From positions 310,001 to 374,000 of the forward strand of contig NZ_AP022579.1 of the NCBI RefSeq assembly GCF_010731295.1: 64,000 bases of DNA, in the 5' to 3' direction. The DNA comes from Mycolicibacterium boenickei. Its GTDB lineage: Bacteria; Actinomycetota; Actinomycetes; Mycobacteriales; Mycobacteriaceae. The notes under the pieces were generated by a model, which was given only the letters and a program-made list of their open reading frames with translations, did not search any database and was not told the origin of the DNA. Positions 9,435 through 18,192 of the stretch are shown piece by piece (the stretch's first letter is position 1; every line of letters starts with the position of its first letter). The position numbers and the translations under genes were made by a program.

Positions 9435-9982
9435 CGTTGCCCTTCCGCCCGCAACCCGTCGAACACCACCGACGTGACCCGCTCGGCCACGTCGTCGTTG
9501 TAACTCTGCATGGCCTGACAACCGACCAGGAGTGCTTTCACGTCCGCGACCGTGACGTCGCCGCGCACCGTCCCCGCCTTCTGCCCGGCGGCCAGCAGGT
9601 CGCCGAGGACCGCCAGGTACTCGCCCTCGGCTTCGGGTACCACCGTGTTCACGTCGATACCCGATCCGGCGAGAGCATCGACCAGTCCACGGTCGGCCGC
9701 GCCCCACTGCAACACCATCGACCGCAGGAACGCGAACATCGCGTCGGCCGGATCGGCCTCGGCAAGCAGGGTCCGTCCCTCTTCCACGACACCGCGGATT
9801 CGCTCGGCGATGACCGCCTGGAACAACGCCTCCTTGGTCGGGAAGTGCCGGTACACAGTGCCCGCACCCACGCCGGCCCGGCGGGCGATCTCGTCGATGG
9901 GCACGGAGAGTCCGTCGGCCGCGAACGTTTCGTACGCGACCTCCAGCACCCGGGCACGGTTCCGCGCCGCATCCGCACGCAT
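9431..9982 (-). CDS. TetR-family transcriptional regulator
   Basis: This 183-residue repressor has an N-terminal helix-turn-helix, IDEIARRAGVGAGTVYRHFPTKEALF (about residues 28-55), followed by a helical ligand domain with no assignable ligand. It is divergent from an SDR across 115 bp that carry a strong promoter and a palindrome (10059-10074), a likely operator. It overlaps the downstream sulfotransferase by 4 bases. The ATG at 9980-9982 follows a GTGAGG ribosome binding site. Confidence 0.92.
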   Translation of the reverse strand: MRADAARNRARVLEVAYETFAADGLSVPIDEIARRAGVGAGTVYRHFPTKEALFQAVIAERIRGVVEEGRTLLAEADPADAMFAFLRSMVLQWGAADRGLVDALAGSGIDVNTVVPEAEGEYLAVLGDLLAAGQKAGTVRGDVTVADVKALLVGCQAMQSYNDDVAERVTSVVFDGLRAEGQR

Positions 9983-10017
9983 TCAGACCTCACTTCACAA
10001 CACCGTGGACGAAACCA

Positions 10018-10048
10018 TTGACAAAACGGGGCGCACGTTCCGTATAGT
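10018..10048 (+). promoter_or_regulatory. SigA-type promoter of the TetR-linked SDR
   Basis: A perfect TTGACA (10018-10023) is followed after 19 bases by TATAGT (10043-10048). The predicted start lies near 10055, immediately before the candidate TetR operator. Confidence 0.6.
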
Positions 10049-10058
10049 CGGACGCAAC

Positions 10059-10074
10059 CGGAGCGCTCACTCCG
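10059..10074. promoter_or_regulatory. Candidate TetR operator
   Basis: CGGAG-CGCTCA-CTCCG is a 16-bp inverted repeat with an internal GAGCGCTC palindrome. It lies just after the predicted SDR transcription start in the TetR/SDR divergent gap, a position suited to repression. Confidence 0.5.
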
Positions 10075-10097
10075 CTTAGCCTCTCTAGGAGTCTCTC

Positions 10098-11015
10098 ATG
10101 ACCAACTGGACCACCGTCAACATTCCGGACCAATCCGGCCGCACAGCCGTCGTCACCGGCGCCAATACCGGCCTCGGGCTCGAGACGGCCAAGGCGCTGG
10201 CCGCCAAGGGCGCCCACGTCGTCCTCGCCGTCCGCAACCTCGACAAGGGCGAGGCCGCCGTCGAGTGGATCTCGAGGTCGGTACCGGACGCCGACCTCGA
10301 ATTGCAGCGCCTCGATCTCGGTTCGCTGGCGTCGGTGCGCCAAGCCGCCGACGAGATCAGAACCAAGCACGACACGATCGACCTGCTGATCAACAACGCC
10401 GGCGTGATGTATCCGCCGAAGGAGACCACCGCGGACGGATTCGAGCTGCAGTTCGGAACCAACCATCTCGGCCATTTCGCCCTCACCGGCCTGCTGCTCG
10501 ACCGCTTGCTGCCGGTGCCGGGTTCACGCGTCGTGACCGTGAGCAGCATCGGCCACCGCATCAACGCCGCGATCCACTTCGACGATCTGCAGTGGGAGCG
10601 CAGCTACAGCCGCGTCGGGGCGTACGGCCAATCCAAGCTGGCCAATCTGCTCTTCACCTACGAACTCCAGCGCCGTCTCACCGGCGAGAAGACCTCGGCA
10701 CTCGCCGCACACCCGGGCGGCTCGGACACCGAGTTGATGCGGCACCTGCCCGGGGTCCTGCAGCGCACGGTCCCACTTCTGCGTCCGTTGTTCCAGGACG
10801 CCGCGGCCGGTGCCCTGCCGACACTGCGCGCAGCGACCGATCCGGGCGCCCTCGGCGGGCAGTACTTCGGGCCGAACCTCACCACCCGCGGCTACCCGAA
10901 GGTCGTGCCATCGAGTGACCAGTCCCACGACCTTCAGCTGCAGCGTCGCTTGTGGGCGGTGTCCGAGGAACTGACGGGCGTCACCTTCCCGGTGTTGCAG
11001 TCTTCGCGCGCCTGA
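10098..11015 (+). CDS. Short-chain dehydrogenase/reductase (TetR-linked paralogue)
   Basis: This 305-residue NAD(P)-dependent oxidoreductase has [19 protein letters not shown] (cofactor-binding TGxxxGxG), [12 protein letters not shown] (NNAG) and the catalytic Y-x3-K in [12 protein letters not shown]. It belongs to the protochlorophyllide-reductase-like/retinol dehydrogenase-like SDR group. It is strikingly similar to the SDR at 19739-20662, with long shared runs such as [13 protein letters not shown], so the two are paralogues. Unlike its relative, it is leadered and sits under a strong promoter and probable TetR operator. The substrate is unknown. Confidence 0.92.
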   Translation: MTNWTTVNIPDQSGRTAVVTGANTGLGLETAKALAAKGAHVVLAVRNLDKGEAAVEWISRSVPDADLELQRLDLGSLASVRQAADEIRTKHDTIDLLINNAGVMYPPKETTADGFELQFGTNHLGHFALTGLLLDRLLPVPGSRVVTVSSIGHRINAAIHFDDLQWERSYSRVGAYGQSKLANLLFTYELQRRLTGEKTSALAAHPGGSDTELMRHLPGVLQRTVPLLRPLFQDAAAGALPTLRAATDPGALGGQYFGPNLTTRGYPKVVPSSDQSHDLQLQRRLWAVSEELTGVTFPVLQSSRA

Positions 11016-11031
11016 ACTCTCGCCGCCGCTT

Positions 11032-11078
11032 TCGACACCAGGGCTGCTTCGCCGCAACGCGAACAGCCCTAGTGTCGA
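11032..11078. terminator. Hairpin terminator after the SDR
   Basis: TCGACACCAGGGCTG (11032-11046) pairs with 11064-11078 with one mismatch in 15, around a 17-base loop. It lies just after the SDR stop and before the cupin promoter. Confidence 0.6.
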
Positions 11079-11105
11079 TCTCGGTGCAAACAACCGCGCC
11101 GCGTC

Positions 11106-11111
11106 TAGGCT
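11106..11111 (+). promoter_or_regulatory. -10 element, leaderless cupin mRNA
   Basis: TAGGCT is followed by 7 bases and the GTG start at 11119. No Shine-Dalgarno sequence is present. Confidence 0.65.
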
Positions 11112-11118
11112 GGCGCTT

Positions 11119-11625
11119 GTGTCGTTCTGGGATCCCAGGAATGTGCCGCCGTATCCCCCGGCTCGTTACACCAAGGACGAGCCGGAAGTCAGCGCCCAGC
11201 TCAGGCGCGGCGACGAGCCACCGGACTACGACTCGTTCGGCCTCGTCAAGTACCACTACCTGGCCAACCAACAACAGACCAACGGCGACTACGGCCTGTA
11301 CCGCGTCGACATCAGCCCGCAGGGCGGCGGGCCCGGCCCACATTTCCACCGGGCCATGTCGGAGGCGTTCTTCGTGCTGTCCGGCACCGTCCGGCTCTAT
11401 GACGGAAACGACTGGCGCGACGGCACCGAGGGCGACTTCCTGTACATTCCACCGGGCGGCATCCACGGTTTCCGCAATGAGGCCGACGCGCCGACGTCCC
11501 TGTTGATGTTGTTTGCTCCCGGCGCGCCACGAGAGGCCTATTTCGAAGGGTTCGCCCAGTTGGCCGACCTCAACGACGAGGAACGGGCCGAGTGGTTCAT
11601 CAAGAACGACAACTACTTCATCTGA
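11119..11625 (+). CDS. Cupin-domain protein
   Basis: This 168-residue small beta-barrel protein has cupin motif 1 in GPGPHFHRAMSEAFFVLSG (HxH and Glu metal ligands) and motif 2 in GDFLYIPPGGIHGFRN (His ligand). All four usual metal ligands can be found. The N-terminus MSFWDPRNVPPYPPARYTKD is compatible with the leaderless GTG. Function could be an isomerase, dioxygenase or sugar-binding role; the sequence does not decide. It stands alone between a hairpin and the helicase. Confidence 0.85.
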   Translation: MSFWDPRNVPPYPPARYTKDEPEVSAQLRRGDEPPDYDSFGLVKYHYLANQQQTNGDYGLYRVDISPQGGGPGPHFHRAMSEAFFVLSGTVRLYDGNDWRDGTEGDFLYIPPGGIHGFRNEADAPTSLLMLFAPGAPREAYFEGFAQLADLNDEERAEWFIKNDNYFI

Positions 11626-11677
11626 GCGACACGCCCGGGGCTTTCCTGCAGAGATGCGCCAGCGGAACCCGCTGGCC

Positions 11678-11702
11678 TAGACTGCTTTCCGACTGAGAGG
11701 AG
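11678..11702 (+). promoter_or_regulatory. -10 element and ribosome binding site of the helicase gene
   Basis: TAGACT (11678-11683) lies 26 bases before the helicase GTG. AGAGGAG (11696-11702) gives a good ribosome binding site 7 bases before the start, so this gene is leadered, unlike its neighbour. Confidence 0.55.
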
Positions 11703-11709
11703 TCCTCGG

Positions 11710-13416
11710 GTGCGGGCTGATGCAGCGCCCAGCACCCAGGCACTGCGGGGCTGGCAGCGCAAGGCGCTGGTGAAGTACTTGACCGCCAAACCGCGGGATT
11801 ATCTTGCGGTCGCGACACCGGGCGCAGGTAAAACGACGTTTGCGCTGCGGATCGCGGCCGAACTGCTCAACGACCGTACGGTCGACGCGATCACCGTGGT
11901 GGTGCCCACCGAGCATCTGAAGATCCAGTGGGCCCAGTCGGCCGCGCGTAACGGCATCGCGCTCGATCCGAAGTTCAGCAACTCCAACTCGCAGACCTCC
12001 GCCGAGTACCACGGTGTCGTCGTCACCTACGCCCAGGTGGCCAGCCATCCGACCCGGCACCGCGTGCGCACCGAGAATCGCAAGACCCTGGTCATCTTCG
12101 ACGAGATCCACCACGGTGGTGACTCGAAGAGCTGGGGTGACGCGATGCGCGAGGCCTTCGACGACGCCACCCGGCGGTTGTCTCTCACCGGCACCCCGTT
12201 CCGCAGCGACGACAGTCCGATCCCGTTCGTCAACTACGAACCCGACGAGAGCGGATACCAGCGCTCCCGGGCCGACCACGTGTACGGCTATTCCGATGCG
12301 CTGGCCGACGGCGTGGTGCGTCCCGTGGTGTTCCTGGCCTATTCGGGTGAGGCCCGCTGGCGTGACAGCGCCGGCGAGGAACACGCCGCCCGCCTCGGGG
12401 AACCGCTGACCGCCGAGCAGACCGCGCGGGCCTGGCGTACCGCGCTGAACCCGGCCGGCGAGTGGATGCCCGCCGTCATCGCGGCAGCCGACAAGCGGCT
12501 GCAGCAGAAGCGCCAACACGTGCCCGATGCCGGCGGCATGATCATCGCCACCAACCAGACCACCGCCCGCGCCTATGCCGATCTGCTCACCAAGATCACC
12601 GGCGAGGCTCCGACGGTGGTGCTCTCCGACGATCCGGCCGCCTCGGACCGGATCAGTCAGTACTCGGCCAGCACCAGCCGCTGGCTGGTCGCGGTGCGCA
12701 TGGTGTCCGAAGGCGTCGATGTACCGCGGTTGTCGGTCGGTGTCTATGCGACGAGCGCGTCGACGCCGTTGTTCTTCGCTCAGGCCATCGGCCGCTTCGT
12801 GCGGTCCCGCCGGCCCGGCGAGACCGCCAGCATCTTCCTTCCGTCGGTGCCGAATCTGCTGCTGCTGGCCAGCGAGATGGAAGCCCAGCGCAACCACGTG
12901 CTGGGCAAGCCGCACCGGGAGTCCGACGGGCTGGACGACGAGGCGCTGGAGGCCGCCGAGAAGCGCCAGGACGAGAAGAGCGAGCTGGAGAACGGCTTCG
13001 AGTCCCTCGGCGCCGACGCCGAGCTGGACCAGGTCATCTTCGACGGATCGTCATTCGGCACCGCGACGCCGGCCGGCAGCGACGAGGAAGCCGACTACCT
13101 GGGCATCCCCGGCCTGCTCGATGCCGAGCAGATGCGAGACCTGTTGCGCCGCAGGCAGGATGAGCAGCTCACCAAGCGCACGGCCGAGGCCGCGGTGTCG
13201 GGTGGTCCGCCACCGCCGCGCACCACGCACGGGCAGATCCGTGAGTTGCGCCGCGAGCTCAACGCGCTGGTGACCATTGCCCATCACCGCACGGGTAAGC
13301 CGCACGGCTGGATCCACAACGAGCTCCGCCGCATCTGTGGCGGGCCACCGGTGGCCGCGGCCACCACCGATCAGCTCAAAGCCCGCATCGAGGCCGTGCG
13401 GGACCTGAAGGCCTGA
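11710..13416 (+). CDS. DEAD/DEAH-box (superfamily 2) helicase
   Basis: This 568-residue ATP-dependent nucleic-acid helicase shows Walker A ATPGAGKT (residues 35-42), a DEIHH Walker B box near residue 130, motif III-like SLTGTPFR, and motif VI QAIGRFVRSRR near residue 357. It resembles type I/III restriction-type helicase cores, but no partner methylase or nuclease lies nearby. The C-terminal region includes GQIRELRRELNALVTIAHHR and GKPHGWIHNELRR and has no recognised domain. The GTG start follows AGAGGAG. It is probably a housekeeping actinobacterial helicase rather than a defence gene. Confidence 0.9.
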   Translation: MRADAAPSTQALRGWQRKALVKYLTAKPRDYLAVATPGAGKTTFALRIAAELLNDRTVDAITVVVPTEHLKIQWAQSAARNGIALDPKFSNSNSQTSAEYHGVVVTYAQVASHPTRHRVRTENRKTLVIFDEIHHGGDSKSWGDAMREAFDDATRRLSLTGTPFRSDDSPIPFVNYEPDESGYQRSRADHVYGYSDALADGVVRPVVFLAYSGEARWRDSAGEEHAARLGEPLTAEQTARAWRTALNPAGEWMPAVIAAADKRLQQKRQHVPDAGGMIIATNQTTARAYADLLTKITGEAPTVVLSDDPAASDRISQYSASTSRWLVAVRMVSEGVDVPRLSVGVYATSASTPLFFAQAIGRFVRSRRPGETASIFLPSVPNLLLLASEMEAQRNHVLGKPHRESDGLDDEALEAAEKRQDEKSELENGFESLGADAELDQVIFDGSSFGTATPAGSDEEADYLGIPGLLDAEQMRDLLRRRQDEQLTKRTAEAAVSGGPPPPRTTHGQIRELRRELNALVTIAHHRTGKPHGWIHNELRRICGGPPVAAATTDQLKARIEAVRDLKA

Positions 13417-13493
13417 CAAAGGCTGAGCGCACCGCACGCCCACGAATAAATTCAGAGTCCGCGAAACTCGCCCGAGACCGAACTGGAACTTGT

Positions 13494-13529
13494 TACAGTC
13501 GGCCAATTGCGTTCTGTGACAGTCAGAAC
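13494..13529 (+). promoter_or_regulatory. Promoter -10 and leader palindrome of the exported DUF1214-like gene
   Basis: TACAGT (13494-13499) is a likely -10. About 12 bases later GTTCTG (13511-13516) and CAGAAC (13524-13529) form an inverted repeat in the leader, either an operator or a small RNA hairpin ahead of the GGGGGAG ribosome binding site. Confidence 0.45.
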
Positions 13530-13545
13530 AGTTGGGGGAGGCGAA

Positions 13546-15774
13546 ATGACGACGACGTCCGCTACCGCTGGAGGCGCACGATTCATCGGGCGGGTGGGCG
13601 CGCTCGCCGTCGCCCTCGGGATCGGTGTGGCGGTTGCCAACGGCACCGCGATCGCGTCCGCCGAGACCGGTGGCACGGACTCGTCAGGCACTACCAACAG
13701 TTCGAAAACAGATAGCTCCACCCCGAAGAAAGGCCCGCGCAAGCCGTCGCTCTCCGGCCCGGACAAGCTGGCCAAACGGGTCAGTGAGGTGGCCGCCAAG
13801 GTGGAGTCCGCCCTCGGTAGCTCGAAGCTCGGCGAGCGTCGGGCGGCCGCGCCGTCGACAGCGCCGACCGCTTCGACCGACCGAAAGTCAAAGGACGACA
13901 AGGGCAGCAAGTCGGCGACCACCGTCACCGGGGTCGTGGACAACGCCGTCGACAACGTCCGGCAGGCGGTGTCGCAGGCCATCGGCACGACAACCGATAC
14001 GCCGCGCAAACGGCAAGCCGCGCTGGACACCAGGCCTGCGGCCGTCGAGACCGACAAGGCCGAACCCGTCGAGACGCTGACTGTCGTCACCAAGACCGTC
14101 GTGAAAGATGTTGTGGATCAACTGATTCCCTCCACACCTCGCGTCCAGGCGCCGACGGCACAGCCCATCCCCGAGATGGTGGCGGCGGTGACGGAGCGGC
14201 TCAAGCCGCGCCTCCCGGAAACGCCGGTGAGCCCGATCCAGGACCTCGGTCTGGCGGCATTGCTGGGCTGGTCCCGCCGCGATGGCAGGCAGGGGCTCGT
14301 GCCCATCGGGCGGGTCACCACACCGGAAGCGACGTCGCAGGTGACCTCCGAAGTAACGACGGAGGCAACCAGCGTTCTCGCCACCGAGGACCAGCTCGCG
14401 GCCGAGGAGCAGGTCAGCCAGATCGTCAACACACCGATCGTTCAGGTGGCCAAGGTCGTTCTGATGGCGGCCTGGTACGCCGAGGCGCTGAAGAACTTCT
14501 CCGCCGTCGGCGGCCCCGATTGGACGAATCTGTCACAGCTCAACGAGGCGGCGACCGAGTACGCCAACCAGTCGGCGACCGAGTTCCTGCTGCTGAATTC
14601 GAACGATCCGAAGCTGCTGCTTCAGGTCAACCCGCCGCACAGCTGGAACGGGCAGGAGGCCGGCGGCACCCGGATCTGGTACGACAACCCGGACACCGTC
14701 TACCGGTTCACCGGAATCAACGGCGCCTCGACCTACCGGATCGAGGGCAAGATCGACGGCTACGACCCGGCCGATCCGAGCACCCATCCCACGTCCGCCA
14801 ACACCAATTTCAGCGTGCTGACGGGTATCAACGGTGTCACCGCGGCGAATCTCGACGGTGAGCAACTCAGTGTCCGCGACGACGGGACGTTCACCATCGT
14901 CGTCAGCCCCGACGAAGCGCCGGACAACCCCGAGCAGGGCATGAACTACATCCAGGCCCCGGCCAACTCGACCATCCTGGCCACCCGAAACACGTTGGGC
15001 GACTGGAATACCGAGACGCCGATGACGCTGACCATCGAGAAGACCGACGGGCCACCGAGCAGCTTGTTCAGTCAGATCGGTGGGTTCGCCATCCCGGGTA
15101 TCGGCGAGACCGTGGTCAAGAACCCGGCCCTGATGAACCTGGTGTCGATCATCCCGGCGTTCGACGAGGCACCGCTGCTGTTGTCGTCCACCGAAACCGC
15201 GCTGCTGATGCTGGTGACCGGTATCAGCGGCGAGAACACCTATATGACCGTGGCCACCGGCGCCACCGGCACGCCCAACACGTTGTCCCAGCCGCAGCAC
15301 AACGCGCAGTTCCTGTCCACCCAGCTGCAGAGCGCAGGATACTTCCAGCTCAAAGACGACGAGGCGATGATCATCACCGTCGATCCCGGTGACGCCGAGT
15401 ACTTCGTGGTGCCGGTGACCAACGACTGGACAATCACCAACGACACCCGTAATCAGCAGACCAGCCTCAACAACAGCCAGGCCGTCAAGAACGCGGACGG
15501 CACATACACGATCGTGGTGTCGAAAAACGATCCCGGCGTGGCCAATTGGGTGTCCACCGGCGGGCTGAACCAGGGCACCATCTCGATGCGGTTCCAGGGT
15601 GTTGACCCCGATGCCGAGAACATGCCGACAGTGTCGACGCGCGTGGTGAAGGTTTCCGAGGTCCAGGGCATCCTGGCCGATGACCCCAACACCACGAGCG
15701 AGCAGTTGAGCTACGACCGCGAACAGCAGATCGCCGACCGCCAGGCCGGGTACGACCGTCGCTACACCGTGTAG
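13546..15774 (+). CDS. Large exported protein with repeated DUF1214-like domains
   Basis: This 742-residue protein has a signal peptide (GRVGALAVALGIGVAVANGTAIASA, residues 11-35). A charged low-complexity linker follows with PSLSGPDKLAKRVSEVAAKV and TVTGVVDNAVDNVRQAVSQ, then TPVSPIQDLGLAALLGWSRR. The C-terminal half has beta-rich segments resembling DUF1214, seen twice: first YRFTGINGASTYRIEGKIDG with TFTIVVSPDEAPDNPEQG, then TYTIVVSKNDPGVANWVSTG and LNQGTISMRFQG. The N-terminal plan parallels that of the PGRS protein 5 kb upstream. ATG 13546 has a strong GGGGGAG ribosome binding site. It is probably located in the cell envelope, with unknown function. Confidence 0.8.
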   Translation: MTTTSATAGGARFIGRVGALAVALGIGVAVANGTAIASAETGGTDSSGTTNSSKTDSSTPKKGPRKPSLSGPDKLAKRVSEVAAKVESALGSSKLGERRAAAPSTAPTASTDRKSKDDKGSKSATTVTGVVDNAVDNVRQAVSQAIGTTTDTPRKRQAALDTRPAAVETDKAEPVETLTVVTKTVVKDVVDQLIPSTPRVQAPTAQPIPEMVAAVTERLKPRLPETPVSPIQDLGLAALLGWSRRDGRQGLVPIGRVTTPEATSQVTSEVTTEATSVLATEDQLAAEEQVSQIVNTPIVQVAKVVLMAAWYAEALKNFSAVGGPDWTNLSQLNEAATEYANQSATEFLLLNSNDPKLLLQVNPPHSWNGQEAGGTRIWYDNPDTVYRFTGINGASTYRIEGKIDGYDPADPSTHPTSANTNFSVLTGINGVTAANLDGEQLSVRDDGTFTIVVSPDEAPDNPEQGMNYIQAPANSTILATRNTLGDWNTETPMTLTIEKTDGPPSSLFSQIGGFAIPGIGETVVKNPALMNLVSIIPAFDEAPLLLSSTETALLMLVTGISGENTYMTVATGATGTPNTLSQPQHNAQFLSTQLQSAGYFQLKDDEAMIITVDPGDAEYFVVPVTNDWTITNDTRNQQTSLNNSQAVKNADGTYTIVVSKNDPGVANWVSTGGLNQGTISMRFQGVDPDAENMPTVSTRVVKVSEVQGILADDPNTTSEQLSYDREQQIADRQAGYDRRYTV

Positions 15775-15795
15775 TTGGGGCTCGTCGCTCGCCGA

Positions 15796-15845
15796 TTTCT
15801 ACACCTTGGTCGTGCTCGTCGAAAATCACGACCAAGGTGTAGAAA
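15796..15845. terminator. Bidirectional hairpin terminator
   Basis: A perfect 19-bp stem, TTTCTACACCTTGGTCGTG (15796-15814) pairing with 15827-15845, has a 12-base loop. It lies between the convergent exported-protein gene and the HAD phosphatase gene. Confidence 0.8.
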
Positions 15846-15872
15846 ACCGTGAGGCGCCAAGGCGCGCAGCCC

Positions 15873-16688
15873 CTACAGCCCCAACAGTTCGGGCAGGTCG
15901 GCGACCGAGTCGATGACGTGGTTGGGTTGCATCGCGAATTCGTCTGCGGCCCAGCGGTCCAAGGTGGCCTGGCGGAACTTCCCGGTACGCACCAGCACCC
16001 CGGCCATCCCCACCACCTGGGCGGCCAGCACGTCGTTGTTGAGGTCGTCACCGATCATGTACATCTCTTCGGGGTCGACACCGAGGCGGTTCGCGGCGGC
16101 CAGGAACCCTTCCGGCGCGGGCTTGCCGACGGCAATGGCCTTGCGCCCCGAGGTCTCCTCCATCCCGATCAGGTACATGCCGGTGTCGACCCGCAGTCCG
16201 TCCGTCGTGGTCCACGAGGTGCTGCGGTGCATGGCGACGACGGGCACGCCCTGGGCCATCCAGTCGTAGACCCAACTGAGGGTGAGGTGGTTGTACTCCG
16301 GACCCGCCCCGCCGAGCAGCACCACGTCCGGGGTGTCGGGTGCGGCCGGTCCGGTGAAGTCGCTCGAGTACACGACGTCGACGCCGGGCATGTCCTCACC
16401 GATCTGCCCGCTGTTGACCAGGAAACATCGGGCCCCCGGATAGCGGTCGCGCACGTACTCGGCGGTCAGCGCCGCCGCGGTGATGACTTCGTCGGCGGCG
16501 ACGTCCATCCCGGCCGCGGTCAGCAGGTGGGCGATCTGCGCACGGGTGCGGGTGGTGGTGTTGGTCAGGTAGGACCGGGCGATGTCGTTCTCGGCCAGAA
16601 CCCGCAGCGTCCGAGCCGCGCCGTCGATGGGCTGCCAGGAGGTCACCAGCACACCATCGATGTCGAAGAGCACCCCACCGATAGCCAT
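15873..16688 (-). CDS. HAD-IIA family phosphatase (NagD-like)
   Basis: This is a 271-residue cytosolic hydrolase. Motif I is GVLFDIDGVLV (nucleophile Asp in DxDG). Motif II is in SYLTNTTTRT, and motifs III/IV appear as GKPAPEGFLAAANRLG and MYMIGDDLNNDVLAAQ. The C2-type cap region lies between. Substrates in the family are phosphorylated sugars or nucleotides; none can be assigned. ATG 16686-16688 is supported by a TACTGT -10 ending 6 bases upstream, so it can be expressed separately from the PH-domain operon that ends 25 bases before it. Confidence 0.9.
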   Translation of the reverse strand: MAIGGVLFDIDGVLVTSWQPIDGAARTLRVLAENDIARSYLTNTTTRTRAQIAHLLTAAGMDVAADEVITAAALTAEYVRDRYPGARCFLVNSGQIGEDMPGVDVVYSSDFTGPAAPDTPDVVLLGGAGPEYNHLTLSWVYDWMAQGVPVVAMHRSTSWTTTDGLRVDTGMYLIGMEETSGRKAIAVGKPAPEGFLAAANRLGVDPEEMYMIGDDLNNDVLAAQVVGMAGVLVRTGKFRQATLDRWAADEFAMQPNHVIDSVADLPELLGL

Positions 16689-16694
16689 GCAGCG

Positions 16695-16700
16695 ACAGTA
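16695..16700 (-). promoter_or_regulatory. -10 element, leaderless HAD-IIA mRNA
   Basis: TACTGT on the minus strand is followed by 6 bases and the ATG of the HAD-IIA gene. Confidence 0.55.
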
Positions 16701-16713
16701 AACGCCCGCGAAT

Positions 16714-18192
16714 TCAGCGCAACTCGGGGCCTGCCCGGCCGGGCGCCCACACGTTGTCGGCCACCCACGGCGTCGCGGCCACCGCCACCGACCAGGCATG
16801 TTGGGCCGGCACGTCGAGCACCTGGTAGCGCTTCTCCCCCGCGGCGGTCGCGGCGATCAGGGTGGCCACCCCGGCGCGGCGTTGAAAGTACGTCTGCCGC
16901 ACCGTCCATCCGATGATTCCGGCGGTGTCCAGGTGATCACGACGGCGCTCGAGACTTCCGGTGCGGGCCACCAGCCAGCCGTCGCGCACCAGATGGCCCA
17001 GGGACCGCGCCCGGTCCGCAGCCAGCAGACACGCACACCCGAGCGACAGCGCCCAGAGCACCCACACCCATACCGGCACCCCGACGGCCAGAATCACCAC
17101 CCCGGCCAGCACCGGCAGCGTCACGGCACGGGTCCAGCGCCGGCGCACCGCCGCCGGTCCGTGGGTCTGCAGCGAGGCAGCCACGGCCTCCGGATTGTCG
17201 ATCAACTCGGCCAGCACGGTGCTGGCGGTCTGCGCCGGGCACGGCGGCAGCAGCAGCGAGGCCTCTCCCTCGCCGCCGACGCCGGTCATCACCGCGTCCA
17301 GCCGCGCGCCGCCGAAGGCCCGCACCAGCAGCGGCTCCCGCAGGGTGCCCCCGCGCATCCGCCGCATGTCGTAGGTGTGCTCGCGCAACCGGAGCAGCCC
17401 GTGCTGCAGGTGTAAAACTCCGCCTTTTTCGGGAATTTCTCGCCGTGTCAGCACCAGATTTCCGTAGGTCAGCAAGGACCGCAGCACCGAGAGCACCACC
17501 GAGGCCACCAGCACCACCGCCACCCCGGCCACCACACTGACCAGCACGCCCAGACGCTCGGCCACCGCGATCCCGGACTGGGCCAGCTCCGAGTCTCGCA
17601 GTGCCGCACCCACTCCGGCTTGGTAGATCACTCCGGCCGCGGCGGCGATCATGGCCAGACCCGTGAAACTCAGCGGACTGTAACGCAGCCAGGACGGTTG
17701 CCAGCGGGCCAGCTCCCGGCCTGCCGGTGCGTCGGCGATGGGTACGGCGTCGGCCAGCAGGATCGCGCGCAGCCTCGGCACCTGCTCCGCCTCGACCGCG
17801 TCGAGGGCGAACTCGGTGTCGCCCTTGGCTTCCTGACCGGTGCTGATCCGCAGGACGGTGAGCCCGAGCAGCCGGTGCAGCAGCCGGGCATCGGTGGACA
17901 CCGACCGGATCCGGTTGCGCGGTACCGACAGCACCTTGCGCTGCAACAACCCGGTGCGCAGTTGCACCTCGTCGGGTTCGATGCGGTAGCTGGTGGTGAA
18001 CCATCGCGCCAGGCCGACGGCGATGGTCAGTCCGATGGCCGCGATCGTCCAGCCCGAGTTGCCGGTTGCCGAGCCCAGCACCACCGCGCCGATCAGCAGC
18101 GGAATCTGTTGCAGGACTTCGTGGACCGGGTGGACCAGGAGCATCCGCGGGCTCAGCCGCTGCCACTGTGGCTCAAGCGCCGGCGTGGTCAC
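16714..18192 (-). CDS. PH-domain membrane protein (YdbT-like)
   Basis: This 492-residue integral membrane protein has bacterial PH (bPH2) domains. The first follows an early hydrophobic pair (LLIGAVVLGSATGNSGWTIAAIGLTIAVG) and contains SYRIEPDEVQLRTGLLQRKV and VPRNRIRSVSTDARLLHRLL. Further membrane segments lie around SFTGLAMIAAAAGVIY, LVSVVAGVAVVLVASVVLSV and VTLPVLAGVVILAVGVPVWV, each followed by PH-like sequence. YdbS/YdbT-type pairs are widespread in Gram-positives; their biochemical role is unclear. The GTG start overlaps the upstream PH gene by 4 bases (GTGA). Confidence 0.88.
   Translation of the reverse strand: MTTPALEPQWQRLSPRMLLVHPVHEVLQQIPLLIGAVVLGSATGNSGWTIAAIGLTIAVGLARWFTTSYRIEPDEVQLRTGLLQRKVLSVPRNRIRSVSTDARLLHRLLGLTVLRISTGQEAKGDTEFALDAVEAEQVPRLRAILLADAVPIADAPAGRELARWQPSWLRYSPLSFTGLAMIAAAAGVIYQAGVGAALRDSELAQSGIAVAERLGVLVSVVAGVAVVLVASVVLSVLRSLLTYGNLVLTRREIPEKGGVLHLQHGLLRLREHTYDMRRMRGGTLREPLLVRAFGGARLDAVMTGVGGEGEASLLLPPCPAQTASTVLAELIDNPEAVAASLQTHGPAAVRRRWTRAVTLPVLAGVVILAVGVPVWVWVLWALSLGCACLLAADRARSLGHLVRDGWLVARTGSLERRRDHLDTAGIIGWTVRQTYFQRRAGVATLIAATAAGEKRYQVLDVPAQHAWSVAVAATPWVADNVWAPGRAGPELR

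Noticed and set aside
11710..13416. Helicase as part of a restriction or phage-defence system
   Set aside because: No methylase, specificity subunit, nuclease or other defence gene is adjacent, and both neighbours are single-gene units.
14533..15300. A 255-codon minus-strand frame inside the DUF1214-like gene
   Set aside because: The sense strand has a signal peptide and a coherent domain pattern; the antisense product is Arg/Gly/His-rich with no domain.
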